Source: Streptomyces tendae (GTDB lineage: Bacteria; Actinomycetota; Actinomycetes; Streptomycetales; Streptomycetaceae). Taken from it: DNA of 64,000 nt. The position numbers and the translations under genes are program-made. Every line of letters starts with the position of its first letter. Within the stretch, counting starts at the first letter, position 1. The DNA lies in contig NZ_CP043959.1 of assembly GCF_008632955.1 (NCBI RefSeq), positions 248,001 to 312,000 on the forward strand, read 5' to 3'. Positions 19,227 through 27,331 of the stretch are shown piece by piece. Under the pieces are notes generated by a model. It was not told the DNA's origin. It saw nothing but the letters and a program-made list of their open reading frames with translations, and made no database searches.

Positions 19227-19898
19227 GTGGCAGAGGTACTCGACTTCACAGCGCCGCGCGGCACGGCCCTCCGGCCGCCCCGCGCCACGCTCCGGCCCCG
19301 CGTGGCCGGCGCGTCCGGTGGCATGCCGGTGATCGCGCCCATGCCCGCAGCGCGCCCCGCCCGCATCCCCGGTCAGCGCGACGGCGCCGACGACACCGTG
19401 GCGGCCGGTACCACGGTCGACCACCTCACCGAGACCTACCGCACCCACTACCGCTCCCTGCTGGGACTCGCGGCGCTCCTCCTCGACGACACCGCCTCCT
19501 GCGAGGACGTCGTCCAGGAGGCGTTCATCCGCGTCCACTCCGCCCGCAAACGGGTCAGGGACCCCGAGAAGACGCTGGCTTACCTGCGGCAGACGGTCGT
19601 CAATCTCTCCCGTTCCGCGCTGCGCCGCCGCATCCTCGGCCTGAAGCTGCTGTCCAAGCCGATGCCGGACATGGCGAGCGCGGAGGAGGGGGCGTACGAC
19701 CAGCTCGAGCGCGACTCCCTCATCAAGGCGATGAAGAACCTGCAGCGCCGCCAGCGCGAGGTGCTGGTGCTGCGCTACTTCGCCGACATGACGGAGGCCC
19801 AGGTCGCCGAGACGCTCGGCATCTCGCTGGGCTCGGTGAAGGCGTACGGCTCACGGGGCATCGCGGCGCTGCGGGTGGCCATGGAGGCACCGGCATGA
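19227..19898 (+). CDS. ECF-type RNA polymerase sigma factor
   Basis: An alternative sigma factor of about 223 residues. Region 2 is TYRTHYRSLLGLAALLLDD plus CEDVVQEAFIRVHSARKRVRD (the -10 contact). Region 4 is IKAMKNLQRRQREVLVLRYFADM with AQVAETLGISLGSVKAYGSRG as the -35 helix-turn-helix. Between them LPDMASAEEGA-type linker residues occur. The start is uncertain: GTG 19227 has GGGGGGAAG 15 bp upstream, while ATG 19323 would give 191 residues and trims a low-complexity tail. The stop overlaps the next gene by ATGA, as for sigma/anti-sigma pairs. Confidence 0.88.
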   Translation: MAEVLDFTAPRGTALRPPRATLRPRVAGASGGMPVIAPMPAARPARIPGQRDGADDTVAAGTTVDHLTETYRTHYRSLLGLAALLLDDTASCEDVVQEAFIRVHSARKRVRDPEKTLAYLRQTVVNLSRSALRRRILGLKLLSKPMPDMASAEEGAYDQLERDSLIKAMKNLQRRQREVLVLRYFADMTEAQVAETLGISLGSVKAYGSRGIAALRVAMEAPA

Positions 19899-21382
19899 GC
19901 GAGGGCCAGGACATGCGGGACCCGCGGCACGAGGAGCGTGAGCCGGAGGACCCGCGCGGCACGTCCGCCGGCGTGGCGGGGTCCGCGGACGATCGGGAGT
20001 CGGCTGACGATCAGGAGCCCGAGGACGGTCGGGGGCCCGCCGACCGGCAGGAGCCCGAGGACGGTCGGGAGCCCGCCGACCGGCAGGAGCCCGTTGAGTC
20101 CGAAAGCGGCCGGGAGTCCGAGGGCGGCCGGGCGCCGGATGCCGTTGAGGACACCGATGACGGCGACGGCGACGGGCGTGCGGACGCCGGCGAGGCCCCG
20201 CCCTTGCACTTGCCCGGGCCCGCGCGCGGCCCGCAACACGAGGGCGTGCCCGTGGCGGACGGGCTCGCGCGGCTGCGCGCGCTCGTGACACCGCCCGGGC
20301 AGCACCCGACACACACGCACGCTGGGAACGGAACTGTGAACGACGGCCGGGACGAACAGAGCCCCGAAGGGCTCGACTCGGACGAACTGCAACTGCGAGC
20401 CCTGCTGCACCAGGCCGTCCAGGACGTGGAGCCGAGCGACGGCACCCTGGACTACCTGCGCCGGGCCGTCCCCGCCCGCCGCGCGCGCAAACGCCAGGCC
20501 CTCGTCGGCGCGGCCGCCGCCGCGCTGTTCCTCGGCACCGCCGTCCCCGCGCTGGTCCACGTCTCCGGCGCCGCCGGCTCGGACGCCAACCCGTCCGCCG
20601 TCGGCCACGCCTCGCAGGCCCAGGGCGGCACCGGTCAGGGCAAGGACCCGGGCCAGGGCGAGACCACCGCCGGCGGCGCCTCCGACGAGGTCGAGGGCGA
20701 CGACCACGGAGGCAAGAAGGAGGGGGACAAGGCCAGTGCCGGCGCCGGCACCGGCACGGGCGCGACCGAGGGCACCGACCCGTCGGCCGGCACCACGGCG
20801 GCCGCCCCCGCCTGTACCGGCTCCCAGCTCGGCCCGGCCACCGCGACCAGCGCCGCCCCCGACTCCGCGGGCGCGGTCTACGGCTCGTTCCGGGTCGCCA
20901 ACGTCTCCGGTGCGAGCTGCACCGTGGAGGGCGCGGGCTCCGTGGGCGCGACCCCGCAGGGCGCGGCCGACGCGGCGAAGGTCGGGACGGCGCGGCATGT
21001 CGCGGGTGACGCGGCGGCCGGACTGCCCGACCCGTCCCTGGAGGCGGCGACCCTGGTGCTCAAGCCGGGCGACGCGTACGAGGTGCGGTTCGCCTGGGTG
21101 CCGTCCGAGACGTGTCCCGTGCCCGGCGACACGACGGGCGGCGGCACCGGCGGTCCCACGGCGGACCCGACACCGTCCGACAACCCGACGAACACGGCCG
21201 GCGCGACGACCGGCACCGGCGGCGGTACGGCGACGCAGCTGCTCCGGGAGGACGGCGGCACCGAAGGCAGCGTGACGGTGACCTACACGGCGGTGACGGG
21301 CTCCGGCTCGGCCACCGCGACCGTCGCCAACGCCTGCGCCGGCACGGTCTACTGGACGGGGCTGCTCACGCCGGTCGGCTGA
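19895..21382 (+). CDS. single-TM protein coupled to the sigma factor; candidate anti-sigma
   Basis: The 495-residue product has a highly acidic, repeat-containing N-terminus (residues 1-110), a helical stretch (DELQLRALLHQAVQDVEPSDGTLDYLRRAVPARRARKR) and one TM helix at about 202-225 (ALVGAAAAALFLGTAVPALV). Outside is a Gly/Ser/Thr linker and a DUF4232-like beta domain with a cysteine (CTGSQLGPATATSAAP). The N-in topology with a cytosolic helical region before the TM fits a membrane anti-sigma factor, but no ZAS Hx3CxxC motif is seen. It is translationally coupled to the sigma gene. The 3' end runs 34 bp into the convergent SURF1 gene. Confidence 0.75.
   Translation: MSEGQDMRDPRHEEREPEDPRGTSAGVAGSADDRESADDQEPEDGRGPADRQEPEDGREPADRQEPVESESGRESEGGRAPDAVEDTDDGDGDGRADAGEAPPLHLPGPARGPQHEGVPVADGLARLRALVTPPGQHPTHTHAGNGTVNDGRDEQSPEGLDSDELQLRALLHQAVQDVEPSDGTLDYLRRAVPARRARKRQALVGAAAAALFLGTAVPALVHVSGAAGSDANPSAVGHASQAQGGTGQGKDPGQGETTAGGASDEVEGDDHGGKKEGDKASAGAGTGTGATEGTDPSAGTTAAAPACTGSQLGPATATSAAPDSAGAVYGSFRVANVSGASCTVEGAGSVGATPQGAADAAKVGTARHVAGDAAAGLPDPSLEAATLVLKPGDAYEVRFAWVPSETCPVPGDTTGGGTGGPTADPTPSDNPTNTAGATTGTGGGTATQLLREDGGTEGSVTVTYTAVTGSGSATATVANACAGTVYWTGLLTPVG
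20021..20092 (+). repeat. 36-bp in-frame tandem repeat
   Basis: Two adjacent copies of a 36-bp unit (one mismatch) encode EDGRGPADRQEP and EDGREPADRQEP within the acidic cytosolic tail of the candidate anti-sigma protein. A partial related unit precedes them. Copy number can vary without breaking the frame. Confidence 0.85.
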
Positions 21383-22236
21383 CGGGGGACGTCGTCGCCG
21401 TCGGTCCCGTCGGCGGCCTGCGGCTGCCCGCCGTCGCCGTCGTCCCCGTCGGTGCCGCGCGGCTCACCGCCGTCGGCGTCGGGGCCGAGGCCCAGCTCCG
21501 CGTCGCGGGCGAGCTCCACCTCGCGGCGCAGCAGCCGGAACCACATGAAGATCACGAAGCCGACGAAGGCGAACCACTCGGCGGTGTAGCCGAGGTTCTG
21601 GAAGGCCTTCAGGTCCAGCCCCGTGCCGCCGGGCGCGGCCGCGGGCACCGCGTTCATCCCCGAGTCCCCGCGGTTGAGCGTGACCCAGGCGTCGTACACG
21701 TCGTACGGCACGAGATTGACGAGGCTGGCCGCGCTGATCGCGGCGGTCTGGCCCTCGGGCAGGCCGCTGCGGCTGCTGACGCCGTTGCTGCCCGGCGTCT
21801 CGGACGCCTGGAGCGCGCCGGTGACGGTGACCTGGCCGGTGGGCGGCGCGGGCACCTTCGCCGGGTCCGGCTCGCCGGGCAGCCAGCCGCGGACGACGGG
21901 CAGCGCGCGGCCGGTGTCGGTGCGCAGCAGGGTCAGGACGTAGTAGCCGTGCTTGTCGTCCAGCGTGCGGTCGGGCACGAGGAGCTGGGTGTCGTACCGG
22001 CCGGTCGCGGTGGCCTGCTTGCCGGAGGTGGCCTTGGTGACGGGCAGCAGGCCGTCCAGGGGCCGGGCCGCCTCCTGCTGGGCCGAGGTGACGCGCTCCT
22101 CCGCCTCGCGGTGGTTGTCCACCCGGTCCTCGAACCGGCCCAGCTGCCAGGACCCCATGAAGATGCAGAAGGGGATGGAGAGCAGCAGGAAGACGTTGAT
22201 CGCCCACCAGCGGGGGGTCAGCAGAAACCGGTACAC
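21349..22236 (-). CDS. SURF1 family cytochrome oxidase assembly protein
   Basis: SURF1 proteins help insert heme a into cytochrome c oxidase. The 295-residue product starts VYRFLLTPRWWAINVFLLLS, with the family's first TM helix and GSWQLGRFEDRV just after it (the family R-x-x-W-Q-x-x-R type signature). A periplasmic domain follows (GRYDTQLLVPDRTLDDKHGYYVLTLL, VVRGWLPG). The second TM is EWFAFVGFVIFMWFRLL, with an acidic tail. The GTG at 22234-22236 has GAGGG close by. It overlaps the convergent gene by 34 bp at its 3' end. Confidence 0.93.
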   Translation of the reverse strand: MYRFLLTPRWWAINVFLLLSIPFCIFMGSWQLGRFEDRVDNHREAEERVTSAQQEAARPLDGLLPVTKATSGKQATATGRYDTQLLVPDRTLDDKHGYYVLTLLRTDTGRALPVVRGWLPGEPDPAKVPAPPTGQVTVTGALQASETPGSNGVSSRSGLPEGQTAAISAASLVNLVPYDVYDAWVTLNRGDSGMNAVPAAAPGGTGLDLKAFQNLGYTAEWFAFVGFVIFMWFRLLRREVELARDAELGLGPDADGGEPRGTDGDDGDGGQPQAADGTDGDDVPRQPTGVSSPVQ

Positions 22237-22471
22237 GCCCTCAACGGTACGGGCCCGCGGACGGTTCCCGTCCCGCGGGGTCGGCTGCGGCGTGGCCTCC
22301 GGGCGGCCCGTGGCGCCGCGCGCGGGGCGGGTGGTGACCGGCGGGGGAAGCGCCGGGCGGGCCCGGCCGGGCGGCCTCGGGTGAGAGGTCCGGTGGAAGT
22401 TCCGGAGGAAGTTGTCCACAGGCTGGGGACCTCGGACGCGCGAGGGCGGTCCGGACGGGCAGTATGGGGAC

Positions 22472-24319
22472 ATGACTGAGAGCAACGGGTCCGACGCGCC
22501 GGACCGGGCGGACCACCAGACCGAGCGAGTGCAGCAGACCGGGGAGATGCCCGACTGGGAGAAGCGCTTCAGGGCGCCCCGGGTGTCCCTTCCCGACTGG
22601 GCCGAGGACGCCCCCGACCGCTCCCTGTTCGTGTCGAACGCGACGGGGACGTACGAGCTGTACGCCTGGGACCGGGCGACCGGCGAGCAGCGCCAGGTGA
22701 CCGACCGGCCCAACGGCACGACGGACGGCGTGCTCTCGCCCGACGGCGAGTGGATCTGGTGGTTCGACGACAAGGACGGCGACGAGTTCGGCGTCTGGCG
22801 CCGGCAGCGGTTCACGGGCGGCGAGGACGAGCTCGCGGCCCCGGGCCTGGACCCTTCGTACCCGGCGGGCCTGGCGCTCGGCCGCGACGGGCGTACGGCC
22901 GTCGTCGGCCGCTCCACCGACGAGGACGGTACGACGATCCACCTGGTGCGCGGCGGTGAGGCGCCGGTCGAGCTGTACCGCCACCGTGAGTCGGCGGGCG
23001 TGGGCGACCTCTCCTACGACGGTTCGCTGATCGCCGTGGAGCACACCGAGCACGGGGACGCTATGCACTCCGCGCTGCGCGTGATGCGCCCCGACGGCAC
23101 GACGGTCGCCGAGCTGGACGACACCCGGGGCGGCACCGAGGAGCTCGGTCTGGAGGTGCTGGGCTTCGCCCCGGTCGAGGGCGACACCCGGCTGCTCATC
23201 GGTCACCAGCGGCGGGGCCGCTGGGAGCCCCTGGTGTGGGACGTGGCGACGGGTGAGGAGACGGACCTGTCGCTGGACCTGCCCGGTGACGTGAGCGCCG
23301 AGTGGTTCCCGGACGGTTCGGCCCTGCTCATCGCGCACGGCTTCGAGGCACGCGGCGAGCTCTTCCGCTACGACCTGGCGGAGCGGCGGCTGGAGAAGAT
23401 CTCCACCCCGCGCGGCGCGGTCTCGGGCGCGACGGCCCGTCCCGACGGCAGCGTGGAGTACCTGTGGTCCTCGGCGGCCCAGCCCCCGGCGGTCCGCTCC
23501 ACGTCCGGTGGCGTGGTCCTCGACCCGCCCGGCATGAAGTCGCCCGGCTCGGTGCCGGTGGAGGACGTGTGGGTGGAGGGGCCGGGCGGCCGTATCCACG
23601 CGCTGGTGCAGAAGCCGGCGGGCGCGACCGGCCCGCTGCCGACGGTCTTCGACATCCACGGCGGCCCCACCTGGCACGACAGCGACTCCTTCGCGGCCGG
23701 CCCGGCAGCCTGGGTCGACCACGGCTACGCGGTGGTCCGCGTCAACTACCGGGGTTCCACGGGGTACGGCCGGGCGTGGACGGACGCCCTGAAGCACCGG
23801 GTGGGCCTGATCGAGCTGGAGGACATCGAGGCGGTCCGCGCGTGGGCGGTCTCCTCGGGGCTGGCGGACCCCGCCCGGCTGATCCTCACCGGCGGCTCCT
23901 GGGGCGGCTACCTCACCCTGCTCGGTCTCGGCACGCAGCCGGACGCGTGGGCGCTGGGCATCGCGGCGGTCCCGGTCGCCGACTACGTCACGGCGTACCA
24001 CGACGAGATGGAGGCCCTGAAGGCGATGGACCGCACGCTGCTCGGCGGCACCCCGGAGGAGGTCCCCGAGCGCTTCGAGGCCTCGTCCCCGATCACCTAC
24101 GTCGACCGGGTGAAGGCCCCCGTCTACATCTCGGCCGGGGTGAACGACCCGCGCTGCCCCATCCAGCAGATCGAGAACTACGTCAAGCGCCTGGAGTCCC
24201 GCAACGCGGTTCACGAGGTGTACCGCTACGACGCCGGTCACGGCTCGCTGGTGGTCGACGAGCGCATCAAGCAGATCCGCCTGGAGCTCGACTTCGCGGC
24301 CCGCCACCTGCCGTCCTGA
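22472..24319 (+). CDS. prolyl oligopeptidase family serine peptidase (S9)
   Basis: A cytosolic alpha/beta-hydrolase peptidase of 615 residues. An N-terminal beta-propeller (about 30-360; repeats such as GVLSPDGEWIWWFDDKDGDEF) gates a C-terminal hydrolase domain. The catalytic triad is Ser476 in GGSWGGYL, Asp559 in VNDPRCP and His590 in AGHGSL. The oxyanion region is FDIHGGPTWHD. Members cut short peptides or remove acyl groups. The ATG at 22472 follows GGGGA. It is divergent from SURF1 and followed by a strong terminator. Confidence 0.95.
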   Translation: MTESNGSDAPDRADHQTERVQQTGEMPDWEKRFRAPRVSLPDWAEDAPDRSLFVSNATGTYELYAWDRATGEQRQVTDRPNGTTDGVLSPDGEWIWWFDDKDGDEFGVWRRQRFTGGEDELAAPGLDPSYPAGLALGRDGRTAVVGRSTDEDGTTIHLVRGGEAPVELYRHRESAGVGDLSYDGSLIAVEHTEHGDAMHSALRVMRPDGTTVAELDDTRGGTEELGLEVLGFAPVEGDTRLLIGHQRRGRWEPLVWDVATGEETDLSLDLPGDVSAEWFPDGSALLIAHGFEARGELFRYDLAERRLEKISTPRGAVSGATARPDGSVEYLWSSAAQPPAVRSTSGGVVLDPPGMKSPGSVPVEDVWVEGPGGRIHALVQKPAGATGPLPTVFDIHGGPTWHDSDSFAAGPAAWVDHGYAVVRVNYRGSTGYGRAWTDALKHRVGLIELEDIEAVRAWAVSSGLADPARLILTGGSWGGYLTLLGLGTQPDAWALGIAAVPVADYVTAYHDEMEALKAMDRTLLGGTPEEVPERFEASSPITYVDRVKAPVYISAGVNDPRCPIQQIENYVKRLESRNAVHEVYRYDAGHGSLVVDERIKQIRLELDFAARHLPS

Positions 24320-24362
24320 CCCACGGCTCCGTGCGCCGGGGCGGGCCCGCCCCACCCCGGCT

Positions 24363-24402
24363 CCGTGCGCCGGGGCGGGCCCGGCCCCACCCCGGCGCAC
24401 GG
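24363..24402. terminator. long hairpin between convergent genes, inside a repeated segment
   Basis: CCGTGCGCCGGGG (24363-24375) and its complement (24390-24402) form 13-bp perfect arms. The left arm and following bases also occur 37 bp upstream (from about 24326), so an imperfect direct repeat of about 37 bp fills the gap. It can stop transcripts from both the peptidase and the channel-like gene. Confidence 0.8.
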
Positions 24403-24411
24403 TCCGCCGCG

Positions 24412-26391
24412 TCACGCCGTGCTGCGCGTCCGGCGCCCCAGCAGCTCCGCGAGTCCCCTGCGGGTCGCGGCCAGCACGACCCGGTCACCGGCCCGCAGGA
24501 CGTAGGTGGCCGGCAGGTCCCACACCAGCCCGGACCCCGGAGCGTCGGCCCCCGCCCCGTCGCCCCGGGCCGCCGTGTCCAGCGCCAGCACCCGCCAGGC
24601 CCCGGGCCGGAACGCCTCCGCGACCGTGCGCCCCTCCAGCTGCGGATGCCCGTTCACGACGACCGCCGCGAACAGCAGCACCCGCCGCTCCACGGGGATC
24701 GCGCCGAGGATCTGCCGCCCCATCATGGCCCCGGCGAAGGCGGGCGCCGCCAGGTGCGACACGCTCCGGCTGCGGGTCAGCCCGGTGGGGTGCGCCATGC
24801 GCAGCGTCCGGTAGACCGCCTTGGCGAAGTCGTCGTCGTACAGCCGCAGCACCGCGCGCAGGTCGGGGCGTACCGAGCGGGCGTACAGCACGGACTCCAG
24901 GTTCGTGGTGTCGATGCTGGTCAGGGCGAGCAGCGCGTCCGCGCGGTGGATCTTCGCCGACTCAAGGACGCCCTCCTGCGTGACGTCCCCGACGACCACG
25001 GGAACCCGCAGCCGCCGCGCGACGGCCACGCCGCGCGCCTCCGGGTCCGCCTCCACACACACCACGGGGATGTCCAGCTCCCGCAGCCGGGTGAGCACCC
25101 GAGTGCCGATCTTGCCCAGCCCGAGCAGCACCACGTGCCCGCCGAGTCCGCGCGGCGGCTTGCGCAGCGCCGACGCCGTACGGAACGTGCCGAGCGCCTC
25201 CAGGACCGCCGCCAGCAGCACCGGCAGCAGCAGCAGTCCGACCAGTCCCGACAGCAGTTGGAGCACCTGCTGTCCGGTCGGCGCGTCGAGCGCGGGCTCG
25301 TTGATGGCGAACAGGTCCAGCAGCGTGACGTAGATGGCGTGCAGCGGGTGGTCGTCGGTCACCAGGATCAGCGCCACCGCGAGGGCGACGACCGCGGCCA
25401 CCAGTCCCGCCAGCGACCAGCGCAGCCGCGCCGAGAACAGCGAGGCGAACGGCGGGACCGTGCCGCGCCGCGAGGGCAGCGGGGGACCGGAGTACGACAG
25501 CTGCTCCAGCACCACCGTCCCGCGTCCGGTCGCCGCCGCCACCGCCTCGGCGCCGGGCAGCAGTTGGGGCCCCTGGTCCCCGCTGTCCTCCGAACCCTCG
25601 GCGCCGGCGGGGTCGTTGCTCGTCGCGGACAGCAGCGCCAGCGTGCACAGGCCAGGGTCGGCCACCTCGCCGGGCCCCGGCGGGCGTCGTTCCACCGCGC
25701 GCAGCAGCAGTCCCTCGGCGTCGACGACCTTGCTGGTGCCGACGAGGGCGGTGGCGACCAGCGCGGGAGCGGCCGTGTCGGCGTCGGACAGCACGGTCGT
25801 CGCGTTGTCGTGCCCGTGGCCGGCGCGTCCGGGGGTGGCGCCGCCCGCCAGTGCGGCGGCCTGGTCGAGGAGTTCCTCGATGTGCTGGCCGAGACGCCGG
25901 TTGTAGAGCCGCAGCACCAGGCGGAGCCGGGGGTTGAGGCGGCGGGCGGTGAGCGCGGCGCGGATGTTGGTCTCGTCGTCGTCGTACACCAGCGCCAGCG
26001 CGGCGGCCCGCTCCACGCCCGCGTCGGCGAGCACGGCCTCGGTGGGTTCGGCGGCCTCCATCACCCGTTCGCCGGGGACCAGGGTGTCGTCGGAGCCGCC
26101 GTTGCCCCGGTTGACGGCGGTCACGACCCGGTCGAGCAGTGCGGCGGAGGCCGCCCGGGCCCGTCCCGTCATCGGCTGGGGCGCGCGCCCGGCGGAGGGC
26201 ACGACGAGGACGACCTGTTCGCGGTACACACCGCGCAGTTCGGCGGCGAGGCGGTGCGCCAGCCCGTCGTCACCGCACACCACCATGTGTGCCGAAGGGT
26301 CGCTGGGCGGGGCGGGGTTGGGAAGGAGGCTCACCACAGGGCAGAAGACTGCCTGACGGCGGCGCGTGGTTCCAGGGCGCACGACTAGCAT
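24412..26391 (-). CDS. channel-like membrane protein with two TrkA-N (RCK) domains
   Basis: A 659-residue protein. A first Rossmann/RCK domain (HMVVCGDDGLAHRLAAELRG) precedes the membrane part, a helix SLAGLVAAVVALAVALILV and a helix LLSGLVGLLLLPVLLAAVLEAL. Between them lies a pore-like loop (HAIYVTLLDLFAINEPALDAP). A second RCK domain (GGHVVLLGLGKIGTRVLTRL, NAD-binding GLGKIG) and a TrkA-C-like end follow. This resembles CASTOR/POLLUX-type and gated K+ channels, but no TVGYG filter is present, so the ion is uncertain. The ATG at 26391 is a best guess; GTG 26337 is an alternative and neither has a strong ribosome site. A TetR operator lies in its promoter region. Confidence 0.82.
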   Translation of the reverse strand: MLVVRPGTTRRRQAVFCPVVSLLPNPAPPSDPSAHMVVCGDDGLAHRLAAELRGVYREQVVLVVPSAGRAPQPMTGRARAASAALLDRVVTAVNRGNGGSDDTLVPGERVMEAAEPTEAVLADAGVERAAALALVYDDDETNIRAALTARRLNPRLRLVLRLYNRRLGQHIEELLDQAAALAGGATPGRAGHGHDNATTVLSDADTAAPALVATALVGTSKVVDAEGLLLRAVERRPPGPGEVADPGLCTLALLSATSNDPAGAEGSEDSGDQGPQLLPGAEAVAAATGRGTVVLEQLSYSGPPLPSRRGTVPPFASLFSARLRWSLAGLVAAVVALAVALILVTDDHPLHAIYVTLLDLFAINEPALDAPTGQQVLQLLSGLVGLLLLPVLLAAVLEALGTFRTASALRKPPRGLGGHVVLLGLGKIGTRVLTRLRELDIPVVCVEADPEARGVAVARRLRVPVVVGDVTQEGVLESAKIHRADALLALTSIDTTNLESVLYARSVRPDLRAVLRLYDDDFAKAVYRTLRMAHPTGLTRSRSVSHLAAPAFAGAMMGRQILGAIPVERRVLLFAAVVVNGHPQLEGRTVAEAFRPGAWRVLALDTAARGDGAGADAPGSGLVWDLPATYVLRAGDRVVLAATRRGLAELLGRRTRSTA

Positions 26392-26408
26392 GACGTGCGC
26401 ACGCCGCC

Positions 26409-26425
26409 GGTGGACGCCGTACACC
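26409..26425. promoter_or_regulatory. operator for the TetR regulator (gene-proximal copy)
   Basis: GGTGGACGCCGTACACC differs at one position from the operator GGTGTACGCCGTACACC found at 27272-27288. It lies between the divergent channel-like gene and the TetR gene, 36 bp upstream of the TetR start, so it could give autoregulation and also control the channel gene. Confidence 0.65.
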
Positions 26426-26460
26426 CGGTGGCCGGTCCGAGGGAGAGGGGGACGGCGGAG

Positions 26461-27156
26461 ATGCCGAGGCAGGCCGACGAGGCCCACCGGCCCCGTGCCC
26501 CCCTGAGCCGGCAGCGGGTGCTGTCCGCCGCCGTCGCGCTCGCCGACGAGGGCGGGGCCGACGCGCTGAGCATGCGGAAGATCGCGCAGCACCTCGGTGT
26601 CGTCCCCATGGCGCTGTACAAGCACGTGGCGCACAAGGACGAACTGCTCGACGGCATGATCGACGCCGTCGTCGGCGAGATCGACCCGCCCGTCGAGGAC
26701 GCCGACTGGAAGACCACCGTCCGCCTGCGGGTGCTGTCCGCCCGCCGCATGCTGCTGCGTCACCCCTGGGCGCCGGGGGTGATCGAGGCGCGGATGAAGG
26801 CGCGTGCCGCCCCGACGCCCGCGGTGACGGCGTACCTGGACCAGATGATCGGCGTGTTCCGGGCCGGGGGGTTCCCGCTCGACCTCCTCCACCACGCGAT
26901 GCACGTCATGGGCAGCCGGCTGCTGGGGTTCTCGCAGGAGCTGTTCGACGACAGCCCCGGCCGCCCCCCGGACGCGGACGCGCTGCCGCCCGAGGAGGCG
27001 GCCGCGCGCTACCCGCACATCGCCGCGCTGGCCCGGGCGGTGACGCACGACGAGGGGTCGGTCGTCGGCGCGGGCTGTGACGACCAGTTCGAGTTCGAGT
27101 TCGCGCTGGACCTGACCCTGGACGGACTGGAACGCCTCCGCGCCGCCGCGGGCTGA
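26461..27156 (+). CDS. TetR family regulator (TetR-C type)
   Basis: This 231-residue repressor has an N-terminal HTH with QRVLSAAVALADEGGADALSMRKIAQHLGVVPMALYKHVAHKDELLDGM (helix-turn-helix and recognition helix). The C-terminal TetR_C domain (RLRVLSARRMLLRHPWAPGV to FALDLTLDGLERL) carries the ligand pocket and dimer helices. The ATG at 26461 follows GGAGAGGGGG and was preferred over 26395. Matching operators upstream of this gene and of the oxidoreductase at 27332 point to a small regulon. The inducer is unknown. Confidence 0.95.
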   Translation: MPRQADEAHRPRAPLSRQRVLSAAVALADEGGADALSMRKIAQHLGVVPMALYKHVAHKDELLDGMIDAVVGEIDPPVEDADWKTTVRLRVLSARRMLLRHPWAPGVIEARMKARAAPTPAVTAYLDQMIGVFRAGGFPLDLLHHAMHVMGSRLLGFSQELFDDSPGRPPDADALPPEEAAARYPHIAALARAVTHDEGSVVGAGCDDQFEFEFALDLTLDGLERLRAAAG

Positions 27157-27244
27157 CGGTACGCCAGGCGCCGCGCCGCCGCGGATTGACGGTACGTCAA
27201 CTTCTGCCCTCCCGCGTCATCTTGTCGCTGCCGCCCTCTTGCCA

Positions 27245-27295
27245 GGTGTACGGCGTACACCCATGCTGGGTGGTGTACGCCGTACACCACCCAGC
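27245..27295. promoter_or_regulatory. double TetR operator upstream of the oxidoreductase
   Basis: Site one is GGTGTACGGCGTACACC (27245-27261) and site two is GGTGTACGCCGTACACC (27272-27288), reverse complements of each other. Site two sits in a 31-bp palindrome (27265-27295) with perfect 15-bp arms around one base. Both lie 37-87 bp before the oxidoreductase ATG. A weaker inverted repeat TTGACGGTACGTCAA occurs at 27186-27200. Confidence 0.75.
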
Positions 27296-27331
27296 CGTCC
27301 GTTCACCTCACCGAGCGATGGAGGAGACAGG

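Noticed and set aside
19102..19332. A frame starting MRAFDVLSVVLPDAGG before the sigma factor gene
   Set aside because: Its second half is the alternate-frame shadow of the sigma gene and it lacks a credible stop-start arrangement.
22241..24415. A 724-residue frame antisense to the peptidase
   Set aside because: It tracks the third-position bias of the peptidase gene on the other strand and has no start signal or domain.
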